Source of the DNA: Rubellimicrobium sp.
GTDB lineage: Bacteria; Pseudomonadota; Alphaproteobacteria; Rhodobacterales; Rhodobacteraceae
DNA length: 64,000 nucleotides
NCBI GenBank assembly: GCA_020852925.1
Contig: JADYZU010000079.1
Span: 1-64,000 of the forward strand
Reading direction: 5' to 3'
This document shows positions 18,558 through 28,128 of the stretch, one piece after another. Position numbers and translations under genes: made by a program. The notes beneath the pieces were generated by a model. It saw only the letters and a list, made by a program, of their open reading frames with translations, was not told the origin of the DNA and did not search any database. The stretch's first letter is position 1; each line of letters starts with the position of its first letter.

Positions 18558-19919
18558 ATGTCCAGTCCCCAGTCCGGCGGCGGGCCGATCGAGGATCACA
18601 CCCAGCTTGCGGGCTATCTGGCGCAGGGGGCCAAGCCGCCCGAGGCCTGGCGCATCGGCACCGAACACGAGAAATTCGGCTTTCTGACGGAATCGCGTCA
18701 GCCGTTGCCCTATGAGGGCGCGCGCTCGATCAGCGCGATCCTTGCCGCGCTGACCGAGCGCGGCTGGCAACCGCTGCGCGAGGGCGCGCAGGTGATCGGC
18801 CTGCGCAAGGCCGGCGCCAACATCAGCCTCGAGCCGGGCGGGCAGTTCGAACTGTCGGGCGCGCCCCTGCGCACGCTGCACGAAACCTCGGACGAACTCG
18901 GCGCGCATCTGGCCGAGGTGAACGCCATCGCCGCGCCGATGGGCGTGCGGTTCCTGGGGGTGGGGGCGGCGCCGGTCTGGACCCACGACCAGATGCCGGT
19001 CATGCCCAAGGGGCGCTATCGCCTGATGACCGATTACATGGGGCGGGTCGGCACCCATGGGACGCAGATGATGTATCGCACCGCGACCGTGCAGGTGAAC
19101 CTCGACTTCGCCTCGGAAGCGGACATGGTGCTGAAGATGCGGGTGGCGTTGGCGCTGCAACCTGTTGCCACCGCTCTCTTTTCGGCCTCGCCGTTTTTCG
19201 AGGGCCGGCTGAACGGGCATCGGTCGTGGCGCTCGCGCATCTGGCGGTCGCTTGATGCGGCGCGCACCGGGATGCTGCCCTTCGTGTTCGAGGACGGCTT
19301 CGGGTTCGAGCGTTATGCCGACTGGGTTCTCGATGTGCCGATGTATTTCGTCTACCGCGACGGCGGCTATGTGAACGCGCTGGGCCAGTCGTTCCGCGAT
19401 TTCCTTGACGGGCGGCTGCCGGCGCTGCCGGGCGAGAGGCCCACCCTCTCGGACTGGGCCGATCACCTGACCACGGTCTTTCCCGAGGCCCGCCTCAAGC
19501 AGTTCATCGAGATGCGCGGCGCCGATGCCGGGCCGCGGCCGATGCTTGATGCGCTGCCGGCGTTCTGGGTGGGGCTGATGTATGACCAGGGCGCGCTCGA
19601 GGCGGCCTGGGATCTGGTGAAGGGCCTCGATGCACAGACGCGCGAGGGCCTGCGCGTGGCGGCCTCCGAACGCGGCCTTGCGGGCGAGGAAGGCGGCCAT
19701 CGCCTGGCCGATCTTGCGCGCGAGGCGGTGCGGATCGCCGGTGCGGGCCTTGCCGCGCGGGGGCATCGGGACGGATCGGGACGGGACGAGAGCCATTTCC
19801 TTGCCCCCCTCGAGGACGTGCTGGTGCGCGGGCAAAGCCCGGCGGATGACATGATCGCCCGGTTCAACGGGGCATGGGGCGGGAATCTGGACCGGATCTA
19901 CGACGACTACGCCCTGTGA
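18558..19919 (+). CDS. gshA: Glutamate--cysteine ligase, GCS2/plant type
   Basis: First step of glutathione synthesis: ATP-dependent joining of glutamate and cysteine. The 453-residue protein carries RIGTEHEKFGF near residue 33 and, around residues 144-190, the MPKGRYRLMTDYM, GTHGTQMMYRTATVQVNLD blocks of the plant and alphaproteobacterial enzyme class, which differs from the E. coli type. AGGAAG at 18541 supports the ATG at 18558 over an earlier in-frame ATG. A TTGACT at about 18478-18483 could be a -35 element, but no convincing -10 follows. Confidence 0.93.
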   Translation: MSSPQSGGGPIEDHTQLAGYLAQGAKPPEAWRIGTEHEKFGFLTESRQPLPYEGARSISAILAALTERGWQPLREGAQVIGLRKAGANISLEPGGQFELSGAPLRTLHETSDELGAHLAEVNAIAAPMGVRFLGVGAAPVWTHDQMPVMPKGRYRLMTDYMGRVGTHGTQMMYRTATVQVNLDFASEADMVLKMRVALALQPVATALFSASPFFEGRLNGHRSWRSRIWRSLDAARTGMLPFVFEDGFGFERYADWVLDVPMYFVYRDGGYVNALGQSFRDFLDGRLPALPGERPTLSDWADHLTTVFPEARLKQFIEMRGADAGPRPMLDALPAFWVGLMYDQGALEAAWDLVKGLDAQTREGLRVAASERGLAGEEGGHRLADLAREAVRIAGAGLAARGHRDGSGRDESHFLAPLEDVLVRGQSPADDMIARFNGAWGGNLDRIYDDYAL

Positions 19920-19932
19920 TCCGGCGGCGGTG

Positions 19933-20106
19933 CTAGAGGATCAGCGCCAGCAGCATCGCCCAGAGTGCCGCCCCGGCAAGGGCCATCGGCAGGATCCACC
20001 AGCCGGATGGCAGGCCGTCCTCGGGGTCGAGGACGAGGTCCGGCGGTAGCCGGGCGGGCGCCGGCGCGCGGTGGAAGCCCGGAAGTGCGGTGGCAGGCTG
20101 TGCCAT
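19933..20106 (-). CDS. Small single-span membrane protein
   Basis: A 57-residue reading frame with a Pro-rich N-terminus, the acidic stretch LVLDPEDGLPSG and one C-terminal hydrophobic helix (WWILPMALAGAALWAMLLAL). GGGGG lies about six bases before the ATG, and the frame fills the gap between gshA and plsY. I do not know the family. Codon use resembles its neighbours and the amphipathic layout looks real, but without homologues it remains a prediction. Confidence 0.55.
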   Translation of the reverse strand: MAQPATALPGFHRAPAPARLPPDLVLDPEDGLPSGWWILPMALAGAALWAMLLALIL

Positions 20107-20206
20107 GGTCGCCCCCTGTGTGCGGGTCTGGACGAATCATGGCACAAGCTAGGCCCCCGGGGGTTAAGAACTTCTCAACATCAGGGACAGGTGTGGATTT
20201 TCCGCC

Positions 20207-20812
20207 TCAGCGGCGTCCGATCCGCGGTTCGGTTCCGGCGTGGAGGCGGGCGATGTTGCCCGCGTGCCGGATGTAGACGATCACCGCCAGCGCCAGCGCC
20301 AGGAACACCACCTCGCCCCGGCCGAGGGCGACCGCCCAGACCGGCGTGAACCCGGCAGCCAGCAGGGCGGCCACGCTCGAGTAGCGCAGCGCCGCCGCCG
20401 TCACCGCCCAGGTGGCGCAGGCCGCCAGGCCCACGGGCCAGGCCAGCGCCAGGATCAGCCCGAAGAAGGTCGCCACCCCCTTGCCCCCCCGGAACCCGAG
20501 CCAGACCGGAAAGCAGTGGCCGATGAATGCCATGCCGCCGGCCACCTGCGCCGCGTCCTCGCCGGCCAGGGCCCGCGCCGCCAGCACGGCCACCGCCCCC
20601 TTGCCGCCGTCGAGCAGCAGCGTCCCGAGGGCCGCGCCCCGGTTGCCAGTGCGCAGGACATTGGTCGCGCCGATATTGCCTGAGCCGATCTTGCGCAGGT
20701 CGCCCAGGCCCAGGATCCGCGCCAGCACAAGGCCGAAGGGGATCGACCCGAGGAAGTAGCCGAATGCCGCCCACAGCAGCAGCAGGGCGGTGGTCGTGGT
20801 GATGTCAGGCAT
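20207..20812 (-). CDS. plsY: Acyl-phosphate:glycerol-3-phosphate acyltransferase
   Basis: Inner-membrane acyltransferase that makes lysophosphatidic acid from acyl phosphate, the start of phospholipid synthesis. The 201-residue protein shows the PlsY motifs [18 protein letters not shown], and [18 protein letters not shown], spread over about five spans. The ATG at 20812, with GGGGGCGAG before it, overlaps the end of the pseudo-dihydroorotase gene by 8 bases. A further in-frame ATG at 20824 is possible. Confidence 0.95.
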   Translation of the reverse strand: MPDITTTTALLLLWAAFGYFLGSIPFGLVLARILGLGDLRKIGSGNIGATNVLRTGNRGAALGTLLLDGGKGAVAVLAARALAGEDAAQVAGGMAFIGHCFPVWLGFRGGKGVATFFGLILALAWPVGLAACATWAVTAAALRYSSVAALLAAGFTPVWAVALGRGEVVFLALALAVIVYIRHAGNIARLHAGTEPRIGRR

Positions 20813-22106
20813 GCTCGCCCCCATGGACACGGCGCCCGGCAACCCAGGTCCCCTTGACCTTTCCTTGCATTCTGGCGCCGTCAAACGGTGTGTTTCGCGA
20901 TTTCGATTGCAGTTTTGTGCGGTCGAGCAGAAATGGCGCGTCCGGATCGAACAGCACCAGATCGGCCGGCGCCCCCACGGCAAGCCGTCCGCAGTCGAGG
21001 CCCAGCCGCCGCGCCGGATTGAGGGAAAGCGCGCGGAACAGTTGCGGCAGCGTCAGATGGCCCGCATGCACCAGCCGCAGCGCCGCCGGCAGCAGCGTCT
21101 CGAGCCCGACCGCGCCGCTGGCGGCATCTTCGAACGGCAGGCGCTTGGATTCCTCGTCCTGCGGCGTGTGCATGGAGCAGATCACGTCGATCGTGCCGCT
21201 GGCCACCGCCTCGACCATGGCCAGGCGGTCGTCCTCGCTGCGCAGGGGCGGGGTCAGCTTGAAGAAGGTGCGCCAGTCGCCGATGTCGAATTCGTTCAGC
21301 GTCAGGTGATGGATCGAGACGCCCGCGCTCAGGTCGAGGCCGGCGGCGCGGGCGCGTTCCAACCGCGGCAGGGCGCGGGCGGTGGTGATCTGGTCGACAT
21401 GCAGCCGCGCCCCGGTCATTTCCACCAGCGCCAGATCTCGGTCGAGGGCGATGCGCTCCGCCAGCGGATGGACCGAGGGCAGGCCGCGCAATGTGGCAAA
21501 GGCGCCATGCGTGGCCACCGCCCCGGACGAGAGCGCGGGATCCTGCACATGCGCCACGACCAGCGCATCCATGCTGCGGGCATAGGTCAGTGCCCTTGCA
21601 TAAATGCGACTGTCCGCCACTACGCGCAGCCCGTCGGAAAAGGCGACGGCGCCGGTGTCTTTCAGAAAACCGATCTCGGTCATTTCGCGGCCCTGCCGGC
21701 CCCGGGTCAGCGCGGCCATGGGGCGGACATGGACCGGGCTGTCCTCCTGCGCGCGGCGCAGGTGGAATTCCAGGATTTCGGGCGTGTCGATCGCGGGATC
21801 GGTGTCAGGGCGCGTCACCATGGTCGTGACCCCGCCCGCGGCGGCGGCGCGGCCGGCGGTGCGGAAGCTTTCCTTGTGGCGTTCGCCCGGTTCGCCCACC
21901 TTCACGCCCCAGTCGACGATCCCCGGCGCAAGGCAGAGGCCGCGCGCGTCGACCTGCGTCAGCGCGCGAAAGCGCTCCTCGGGGTTCGCGACCGGATCGG
22001 TGACGATGTCGTAGATCGTCGTGCTGCGGATGATGAGATGGCCTGTGCGCTCGGCCCCGGATTCGGGGTCGATGAGGCGCGCATGCAGGATCACCGTGTC
22101 ACGCAT
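20805..22106 (-). CDS. pyrX: Dihydroorotase-like protein lacking catalytic residues (PyrX type)
   Basis: Amidohydrolase-fold protein of 433 residues that aligns with class I dihydroorotases but has lost the active site. The metal motif DxHxHxREPG reads [10 protein letters not shown], so both histidines are replaced (Gly and Lys). The segment that should be TDHAPH reads SMHTPQ, losing the catalytic Asp and the second His, and FSDDG is altered to FSDGL. The histidines in VAHVQD and SIHHLT remain. In pseudomonads such a pseudo-enzyme is a structural partner of aspartate transcarbamoylase. Its start overlaps the pyrB stop by 8 bases, which fits a complex with PyrB. An active dihydroorotase must be encoded elsewhere. 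Automatic annotation would call it pyrC. Confidence 0.85.
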   Translation of the reverse strand: MRDTVILHARLIDPESGAERTGHLIIRSTTIYDIVTDPVANPEERFRALTQVDARGLCLAPGIVDWGVKVGEPGERHKESFRTAGRAAAAGGVTTMVTRPDTDPAIDTPEILEFHLRRAQEDSPVHVRPMAALTRGRQGREMTEIGFLKDTGAVAFSDGLRVVADSRIYARALTYARSMDALVVAHVQDPALSSGAVATHGAFATLRGLPSVHPLAERIALDRDLALVEMTGARLHVDQITTARALPRLERARAAGLDLSAGVSIHHLTLNEFDIGDWRTFFKLTPPLRSEDDRLAMVEAVASGTIDVICSMHTPQDEESKRLPFEDAASGAVGLETLLPAALRLVHAGHLTLPQLFRALSLNPARRLGLDCGRLAVGAPADLVLFDPDAPFLLDRTKLQSKSRNTPFDGARMQGKVKGTWVAGRRVHGGEHA

Positions 22107-23067
22107 CGGACCGCCCCCCCCGCGCCAGGTCGCGCCCTGCGCGCAGGTTCGCGGCCAGAAGTTCCATCGCCGCCATGCGCACCGCCACCCCCATCTCGAC
22201 CTGGGTCTGGATCACGCTGCGGTTGATGTCGTCGGCCAGCGTGCCGTCGATCTCGACCCCGCGGTTCATCGGCCCCGGATGCATGACGATCGCATCGGGT
22301 CTTGCATGGGAAAGTTTCGCCGCATCAAGGCCGTAGCGGTGATAATATTCGCGCTCTGAGGGGACGAAGCCGCCGTCCATCCGTTCCTTCTGAAGGCGCA
22401 GCATCATCACCACGTCCACATCGCGCAGCCCTTCGTCCATGTCGTGGAACACTTCGCAGCCCAGTTCGCCCACCCGTGGCGGCAAGAGCGTGGGCGGCCC
22501 GATCAGGCGCACGCGGTTCTCCATCTTGCCCAGCAGCAGCAGGTTCGACCGCGCCACCCGCGAATGGGCGATGTCGCCGCAGATCGCCACCGACAGACGG
22601 TGCAGCCGCCCCTTGGCACGCCGGATCGTCAGCGCATCGAGCAACGCCTGCGTCGGATGTTCGTGCCGCCCGTCGCCCGCGTTCAGCACGGCACAGTCCT
22701 GCACCTTCTGCGCCAGCAGATCGACCGCGCCCGAGGCATGATGGCGCACCACCAGCAGGTCCGGCCGCATCGCGTTCAGCGTCAGCGCGGTGTCGATCAG
22801 CGTCTCGCCCTTCTTCACGCTCGAGAGCGCCATGGCCATGTTCATGACATCGGCCCCGAGCCGCTTCCCCGCGAGTTCGAAACTCGCCTGGGTGCGGGTC
22901 GAATTCTCGAAGAACATGTTGATCTGGGTGAGGCCCGCCAGCGTGCCGCGCGCGGGGGTGCCGCTGCGGTTCGCCTCGGCGTGGCGGTCGGCCAGATCGA
23001 GCAGGGTCACGATCTCGTCCGGGGCGAGATGTTCGATCCCGAGAAGATGGGCGGCGCGGAATGTCAT
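22099..23067 (-). CDS. pyrB: Aspartate carbamoyltransferase catalytic subunit
   Basis: Condenses carbamoyl phosphate and aspartate in pyrimidine synthesis. The 322-residue protein has [19 protein letters not shown] (carbamoyl-phosphate loop S-T-R-T), [12 protein letters not shown], and the aspartate-binding region [12 protein letters not shown]. It heads the pyrB-pyrX-plsY operon. There is no regulatory pyrI nearby. The 57-base gap upstream contains the palindrome GCCCTTATAGGGC (about 23089-23101), which includes a TATAAG that could be the -10 element. Confidence 0.96.
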   Translation of the reverse strand: MTFRAAHLLGIEHLAPDEIVTLLDLADRHAEANRSGTPARGTLAGLTQINMFFENSTRTQASFELAGKRLGADVMNMAMALSSVKKGETLIDTALTLNAMRPDLLVVRHHASGAVDLLAQKVQDCAVLNAGDGRHEHPTQALLDALTIRRAKGRLHRLSVAICGDIAHSRVARSNLLLLGKMENRVRLIGPPTLLPPRVGELGCEVFHDMDEGLRDVDVVMMLRLQKERMDGGFVPSEREYYHRYGLDAAKLSHARPDAIVMHPGPMNRGVEIDGTLADDINRSVIQTQVEMGVAVRMAAMELLAANLRAGRDLARGGRSDA

Positions 23068-23124
23068 CTGCCTCTCCGTGGTCCTTCGGCCCTTATAGGG
23101 CGGGCGCGGGCGGCGGGGTAGGGG

Positions 23125-24090
23125 TCAGGCGCGGGCGCGGCGCCGGGCAAGCGCGCTGGCCCCGACCGCGATCAGGATGATGAGACCGACAAGCACCTGC
23201 CGCACATAGGAATCGACCCGCATCTGCGTCAGCCCGTTGTCGAGCGCGCCCAGCACCACCACGCCCGCCACCGTGGCCAGGACGCGCGGCTGGCCGCTTT
23301 CGGTCAGGCTCTGGCCCAGGAACACCGCGGCGATGGCGCTGAGCATGAGGCCGTCGCCCTGGATCGGATTGGCCGAGGCCACGCGCGCGGCATACATGAG
23401 CCCGGCAATCGCCGCCCCCGCCCCGGTAAAGACGAAGGCCGAAAGGCGCAGCAAGGTGACGCGCACCCCGGCCAGACGCGCCGCCTCGGCATTGCCGCCG
23501 ATGGCATAGAGGCGGCGGCCGTAATTCGTCTGTTCAAGCACGAGCCACACCGCCGCCGTCACCGCCGCCGCCACGAGGGTCAGCGACGGCAGCCGCAGGA
23601 TGCGGTCGCCCTCCTGCCCCAGCGCGATGCCGCCGCGGGCGAATTCGCCAAAGGCCGCGGGGATGTCCGCGCCCGAGATCGTCCGGCCGTCCGAGGTGAT
23701 GAAGGCCAGGCCCGACAGCACCGTCATCGTCGCCAGCGTGGCGATGAAGGGCAGGATTCCCGCGACCGATACGAGGATCCCGTTCGCCACCCCCGCCGCC
23801 ACCCCCACCACAAGCGCGGCCCCCAGCGCCGGAACCATCCCGAACCCGGCCTTGAACAGGACCGCGGCCACGACTCCGGCGAGGCTGGCCATCGCGCCCA
23901 CCGACAGGTCGAAATCGCCCATCGCCATCACCACGGTCATCACCACCGCGACCACCAGAAGCATCGACACCTGCTGGCTGATGTTGAGCCAGTTGCCGAG
24001 GGTGGGAAAGGTCGCGGGCTTCATCACCGCGAAGAACAGGATGATGCCCGCCATGCCGATCAGGCTGGCGGAACGGCGCAGAAGGGTCAT
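23125..24090 (-). CDS. Sugar ABC transporter permease, RbsC family
   Basis: Inner-membrane permease of the BPD_transp_2 (ribose/xylose/autoinducer-2) class, 321 residues with about nine hydrophobic segments. Characteristic stretches are VMAMGDFDLSVGAMASLAG and IQGDGLMLSAIAAVFLGQS. The ATG at 24090 overlaps the ATPase stop by four bases (ATGA). It works with the ATPase and binding protein immediately upstream. The substrate is not determinable from sequence; the divergent FGGY kinase suggests a pentose, pentitol or related polyol. Confidence 0.9.
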   Translation of the reverse strand: MTLLRRSASLIGMAGIILFFAVMKPATFPTLGNWLNISQQVSMLLVVAVVMTVVMAMGDFDLSVGAMASLAGVVAAVLFKAGFGMVPALGAALVVGVAAGVANGILVSVAGILPFIATLATMTVLSGLAFITSDGRTISGADIPAAFGEFARGGIALGQEGDRILRLPSLTLVAAAVTAAVWLVLEQTNYGRRLYAIGGNAEAARLAGVRVTLLRLSAFVFTGAGAAIAGLMYAARVASANPIQGDGLMLSAIAAVFLGQSLTESGQPRVLATVAGVVVLGALDNGLTQMRVDSYVRQVLVGLIILIAVGASALARRRARA

Positions 24091-25583
24091 GCGGCAGCCC
24101 CGGGATAGCACAGGGCAAGAAGAGCGCCCTCGGTCAGGTCGTCGTTCGGCAGGCAATGCGCGATCTGCCCGCCCTGCAACACGGCGACGCGATCGGCAAG
24201 GCCGATCACCTCGGGCAGGTCCGAAGAGGCGAGGATCACCGCCACCCCGCGCCCGGCCAGCGCGCGGATCACGCGGTAAAGGTCGTGGCGCGCGCCCACA
24301 TCGACGCCGCGCGTCGGTTCGTCGAGCAGAAGGACGCGCGGGGCGCCGCCCACGGCGCGCGCGAACAGCACCTTCTGCTGGTTGCCCCCCGACAGCGTGA
24401 CCGGCGGCACCTGCGGCCCCGCAGCCTTGAGCCGGACCTCGGCGCCGCGTTCGGCCAGAAGCCGGCGTTCGGCCGGGCGGTTCAGGAACAGCCCCCCCCG
24501 CGCCAGATGCGCCAGATGCGGCAGCGAGGCATTCTCGACGATGGGGCGCAGCATCATCAGCCCCTCGGCGCGGCGTTCGCGCGGGATATGGGCCAGTCCC
24601 GCCCGCCAGGCGGCGGCGGGGCTGCCGGCGGGCAGGGCGCGGCCCCCGATCGTCACGCTGCCCGCGCGCGGGATCGCGCCCATGATCGCGCGCAGCAATT
24701 CGCCGCGCCCCGCCCCGGCAAGGCCGGCCACGCCCAGGATTTCCCCGGGGGCAAGGTCCAGGTCGATCCCGCGCAGCGGCCCGGCGACCAGGCCCCGCAC
24801 CCGCAGCACCGGTTCCCCGGGCGGCGCGGCGGCGCGCGGCGGGAACAGGTCCGACAGGTCGCGTCCGGTCATGTCGTGGATGAGCGCGGCCTCGTCCGTG
24901 GCCGCGCGCGCGCGGGTCGAGACATGGGCGCCGTCGCGCAACACGGTGATGCGGTCGGCCAGCGCCATCACCTCGGCCATGCGGTGGCTGACATAGAGGA
25001 TCCCGGCGCCGCGCGCGCGCAGGTCGCGGATGACGGCAAAGAGGCGCCCGGATTCCGCGCCGGTCAGGGCGGCGGTCGGTTCGTCCATGACATAGAACCG
25101 CGGCGTCTGGTCCCCGATCAGCGTCGCGGCGATGCGGCACAGCATCCGGTCCCCCAGCGCCAGCCGCAGCATCGGCACGGCCGGGTCGATATGGTCAAGG
25201 CCCAGCGCCCCGAGCGCGGCCCGCGCCCGCGCCCGCAGCGCGCGCCAGTCGATCAGGCCGGCCCGGCGGGGAAAGGGCAGGTGCAGGTGCATGTTCTCGG
25301 CCACGGACAGGCCGGGCACCACCTGCATCTCCTGATGGATGAAGCGCAGCCCCAGCGCCTGCGCCTGTTCGGGCCGGCTGAGCGTGAGCCCGCGCCCGTC
25401 AAGGGTGATGCCGCCTTCGTCGGGCTGTTCCAGCCCGGCCAGCACCCGGATCAGCGTGGACTTGCCCGCGCCGTTTTCGCCCATGAGGGCGTGGACCTCG
25501 CCCGGGTGCAGATGCAGGGACACCCCGCGCAATGCCTGCACGGGGCCGTAACTGCGGCTGATGGCGCGAAGTTCAAGCGTCAT
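24087..25583 (-). CDS. Sugar ABC transporter ATPase, tandem RbsA type
   Basis: Cytoplasmic ATPase of 498 residues made of two fused nucleotide-binding domains. The first has a canonical Walker A (GENGAGKST, about residue 36) and Walker B (YVMDEPTAAL) but a degenerate signature (LALGDRM). The second has a degenerate P-loop (GLAGAGRGELL) and an intact LSGGNQQKV signature with LLLDEPTRGVD. This asymmetric arrangement is normal for RbsA/MglA/XylG proteins. It sits between the binding-protein and permease genes. Confidence 0.93.
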   Translation of the reverse strand: MTLELRAISRSYGPVQALRGVSLHLHPGEVHALMGENGAGKSTLIRVLAGLEQPDEGGITLDGRGLTLSRPEQAQALGLRFIHQEMQVVPGLSVAENMHLHLPFPRRAGLIDWRALRARARAALGALGLDHIDPAVPMLRLALGDRMLCRIAATLIGDQTPRFYVMDEPTAALTGAESGRLFAVIRDLRARGAGILYVSHRMAEVMALADRITVLRDGAHVSTRARAATDEAALIHDMTGRDLSDLFPPRAAAPPGEPVLRVRGLVAGPLRGIDLDLAPGEILGVAGLAGAGRGELLRAIMGAIPRAGSVTIGGRALPAGSPAAAWRAGLAHIPRERRAEGLMMLRPIVENASLPHLAHLARGGLFLNRPAERRLLAERGAEVRLKAAGPQVPPVTLSGGNQQKVLFARAVGGAPRVLLLDEPTRGVDVGARHDLYRVIRALAGRGVAVILASSDLPEVIGLADRVAVLQGGQIAHCLPNDDLTEGALLALCYPGAAA

Positions 25584-25628
25584 GGACAGAGGCGCCCGCC
25601 CGGCCCCGGGACCGGACGGGCCTGGCCC

Positions 25629-26537
25629 TCACTGGGCGGCGTTGTCGGCGGTGATCAGGACGGTCGGCACGAAGATCACGTCCGAATCGAACGTGCCGCC
25701 CGCGATCAGCGTCGCCACCGCATCGGCGGCGGCGGTGCCGATCCCGGCAAAGTCCTGCGCCACGGTGGCGCGGAAATTGCTGCCGCGCGCCACTTCCTCG
25801 CGCGCCTGGGGATTGGCGTCGATGCCGGTGATGACGATGCCCTCGCCCTCGCGCCCGGCGGCCTCGATCGCCTGGAGGGCCCCCAGCGCCGGCTGGTCCC
25901 AGGCCGCCCAGACCGCCGCGATCGAGCCGGCCTCGGGATTGGCGGCCAGCACCGCCTCCATCTGCGCGCGCGAATCGGCGATGCCCCCGTCCGCGACGTC
26001 GGGCGTGATGCGGTCGATCACGGTGATGCCGGCGTGTTCGGCAAAGATGCGGTCGGCCTCGGCGCCGCGGATCTGCACCGGCGGGAACGGATCGAAGGTG
26101 AACATGACGACATTGCCTGCGCCGCCGATGGCATCGACCACGAAATTCGCGGTCTCAGCCGCCATCTCGACCCCGTTCGAGGTGACGTTCACCGCCAGCA
26201 GCGGATCGCTGCCGGCGTCCATGCCCACCACCGGGATCCCGGCATCGGCCGCGGCCTGAAGGCCCGCGCCCACCTGCGCCGGATCGACGTTGATGACGAT
26301 GGCATCGGCGCCCTGCGTCACCGCATCCTCGATCCGGCTGATGACCGCGGCCACGTCGCCTGCGGTATCGACCACGTTCACGCTCCAGCCCAGTTCGGCG
26401 GCGCGGGCGGAAAAGGCATCGACATAGAACTGCGTGCCCGGCTGGGCGAGATAGGGGGTGATGACCGCCACATCCTGCGCGAAGGCCGGCAGGGCAAGGG
26501 TCAGGACGGCGGCGGTGGTGGTCAGAAGTCTCGACAT
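25629..26537 (-). CDS. Sugar ABC transporter periplasmic binding protein
   Basis: A 302-residue periplasmic binding protein of the ribose/galactose-binding (Peripla_BP_4) family. A signal peptide of about 20 residues ends at AFA-QDV. The core shows ISRIEDAVTQGADAIVINVD and the hinge-side GIPVVGMDAGSD, typical of the family. GGAGGGGG precedes the ATG at 26537. First gene of the ABC operon, divergent from the FGGY kinase across 89 bp. The ligand is unknown. Confidence 0.92.
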   Translation of the reverse strand: MSRLLTTTAAVLTLALPAFAQDVAVITPYLAQPGTQFYVDAFSARAAELGWSVNVVDTAGDVAAVISRIEDAVTQGADAIVINVDPAQVGAGLQAAADAGIPVVGMDAGSDPLLAVNVTSNGVEMAAETANFVVDAIGGAGNVVMFTFDPFPPVQIRGAEADRIFAEHAGITVIDRITPDVADGGIADSRAQMEAVLAANPEAGSIAAVWAAWDQPALGALQAIEAAGREGEGIVITGIDANPQAREEVARGSNFRATVAQDFAGIGTAAADAVATLIAGGTFDSDVIFVPTVLITADNAAQ

Positions 26538-26626
26538 GGCGGCCCCCTCCCCGGGGCGAGCGCTTGGGGCTTGATCGCGGCATGATTGGCAGGGCAGAGG
26601 TGGGGTGTAAAGGACCGGAGGCCCCC

Positions 26627-28096
26627 ATGCGCGCTTTGATCGGAATCGACATCGGCACCACGGCACTGAAGGCGGTGATGACCGACGATGCCGGCGCACG
26701 GCTGGCCGATTACCGCGCCACCTATCCGCTGTCGCGGCCGCATCCGGGCTGGGCGGAACAGGCGCCGTCGGACTGGTGGACGCATGTGCTGGCCGCGCTC
26801 GGGGATTTCGCGCGCCATCCGGCGGCGGGCGCGGTGGCCGCGATCGGCGTGACAAGCCAGGTGAACACCCATGTCTTCTGCGGCGCCGACCTGACGCCGC
26901 TGGCGCCGGCCGTGGTCTGGCAGGACAGCCGCGCGCGCGACGAGGCGACCGCGCTCGATGCGCGGCTGACCGAGGCGCAGAGGATCGCCGCGCTGGGCGC
27001 GCCGCTGCCGATCGACCCGAGCCATGCCCTTGCCCGCATGGCCTGGATGGCCGCGCACGAGGCCGGGCTGTGGGAGGCGACCCGGCATGTTCTGGCGCCC
27101 AAGGATTGGGTGATCGCGCGGCTGTGCGGGCGCGTGGCGGCGGATCCGGTCGCTTCGGTCGGGCTGGTGGGCACGGATCTCGCCTATGCCGGGGCGGTGC
27201 TGGACCTGCTGCCGCGCGCGCGGCAGGTGCTGCCGCCCCTGGCGGATCCGCTGGACGTGGCGGGGCGCGTGGCGGCGGGCCTGCCCTTTGCCGGCGTGCC
27301 GGTGGCGGTGGGGACGATGGATGCCTGGGCGTCGATGTTCGGCGTGGGCGTCGTGCGCGAGGGGCAGGCCATGAACCTGTCGGGCACCTCCGAGGTGCTG
27401 GGCGTGATTTCCGCCACCCGCAACCCGGTGCCGGGCGCGATCACCTTCGCGCCCTGGCGGGGCATCACGCTGCACGCCGGGCCGACGGCCTCGGGGGGGG
27501 CCTCGCTCGACTGGGTGGCGCGGCTGATCGGGCGCACGGTGCCCGAGGCGGCGGCGCTGGCCGAACGGGTGGAACCGGCCCCCGACAGCCCGCTGTTCCT
27601 GCCGCATCTGAACGGCGAACGCGCGCCCTTGTGGGATCCGCAGGCGCGAGGCACCTTTGCCGGCCTCGCCGCAGGGCACGGCCCGGGCGAGGTGGTGCTG
27701 GCGGTGATGGAGGGGGTGGTGTTCTCGGCGCGGCTCGCGCTCGGGGTGCTCGAGGCGTCGGGCGGGATCCGGCCCGAAGTGGTGCAGGGCGGCGGCGGCG
27801 GCACCGCATCGGACCGCTGGTGCCGGATGCGCGCCGATGCCTTTGGCCGGCCCTTCCTGCGCATGGCGGCGCAGGATGCGGGCGCGGTGGGGGCCACGGT
27901 GATGGCGGGCGTGGCGGCCGGGATCGTGCCCGACCTTGCCGCCGCCGCCGCCGCGCTGGTGCCCGTGGACCGCCTGTTCGAGCCCGACCCCGAACGCATG
28001 GCCCTGGCCGACCGCCGCTTTGCGCTGTGGCGCGAACTTTACGCCCAGGTGCGCCCGATCAACGCCGGGCTGGCCGGGGGCGGCGGCGGCGCCTGA
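26627..28096 (+). CDS. FGGY-family carbohydrate kinase, xylulokinase-like
   Basis: Predicted ATP-dependent sugar kinase of 489 residues. The N-terminal phosphate loop DIGTTALKAVMTDDAG, the substrate region WAEQAPSDWW and WQDSRARDEAT, and the C-terminal LPHLNGERAPLWDPQARGTF and VQGGGGGTASDRWCRMRAD blocks are those of xylulokinase and its relatives. GGAGG at about 26616-26620 supports the ATG at 26627. It should phosphorylate the product of the sugar brought in by the divergent ABC transporter. D-xylulose, L-ribulose and erythritol-type substrates all occur in this family. Confidence 0.88.
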   Translation: MRALIGIDIGTTALKAVMTDDAGARLADYRATYPLSRPHPGWAEQAPSDWWTHVLAALGDFARHPAAGAVAAIGVTSQVNTHVFCGADLTPLAPAVVWQDSRARDEATALDARLTEAQRIAALGAPLPIDPSHALARMAWMAAHEAGLWEATRHVLAPKDWVIARLCGRVAADPVASVGLVGTDLAYAGAVLDLLPRARQVLPPLADPLDVAGRVAAGLPFAGVPVAVGTMDAWASMFGVGVVREGQAMNLSGTSEVLGVISATRNPVPGAITFAPWRGITLHAGPTASGGASLDWVARLIGRTVPEAAALAERVEPAPDSPLFLPHLNGERAPLWDPQARGTFAGLAAGHGPGEVVLAVMEGVVFSARLALGVLEASGGIRPEVVQGGGGGTASDRWCRMRADAFGRPFLRMAAQDAGAVGATVMAGVAAGIVPDLAAAAAALVPVDRLFEPDPERMALADRRFALWRELYAQVRPINAGLAGGGGGA

Positions 28097-28128
28097 TCGG
28101 GCCCGATCCTGCCGGGCACCAATCCTGC

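Noticed and set aside
17097-19835. 912-codon minus-strand frame opposite rsmE and gshA
   Set aside because: Composition is His/Arg/Gly-rich with no motifs, and it lies opposite three genes with clear family signatures.
26586-26613. Promoter TTGGCA-N16-TAAAGG before the FGGY kinase
   Set aside because: It would start transcription so close to the ATG that the ribosome binding site would be lost.
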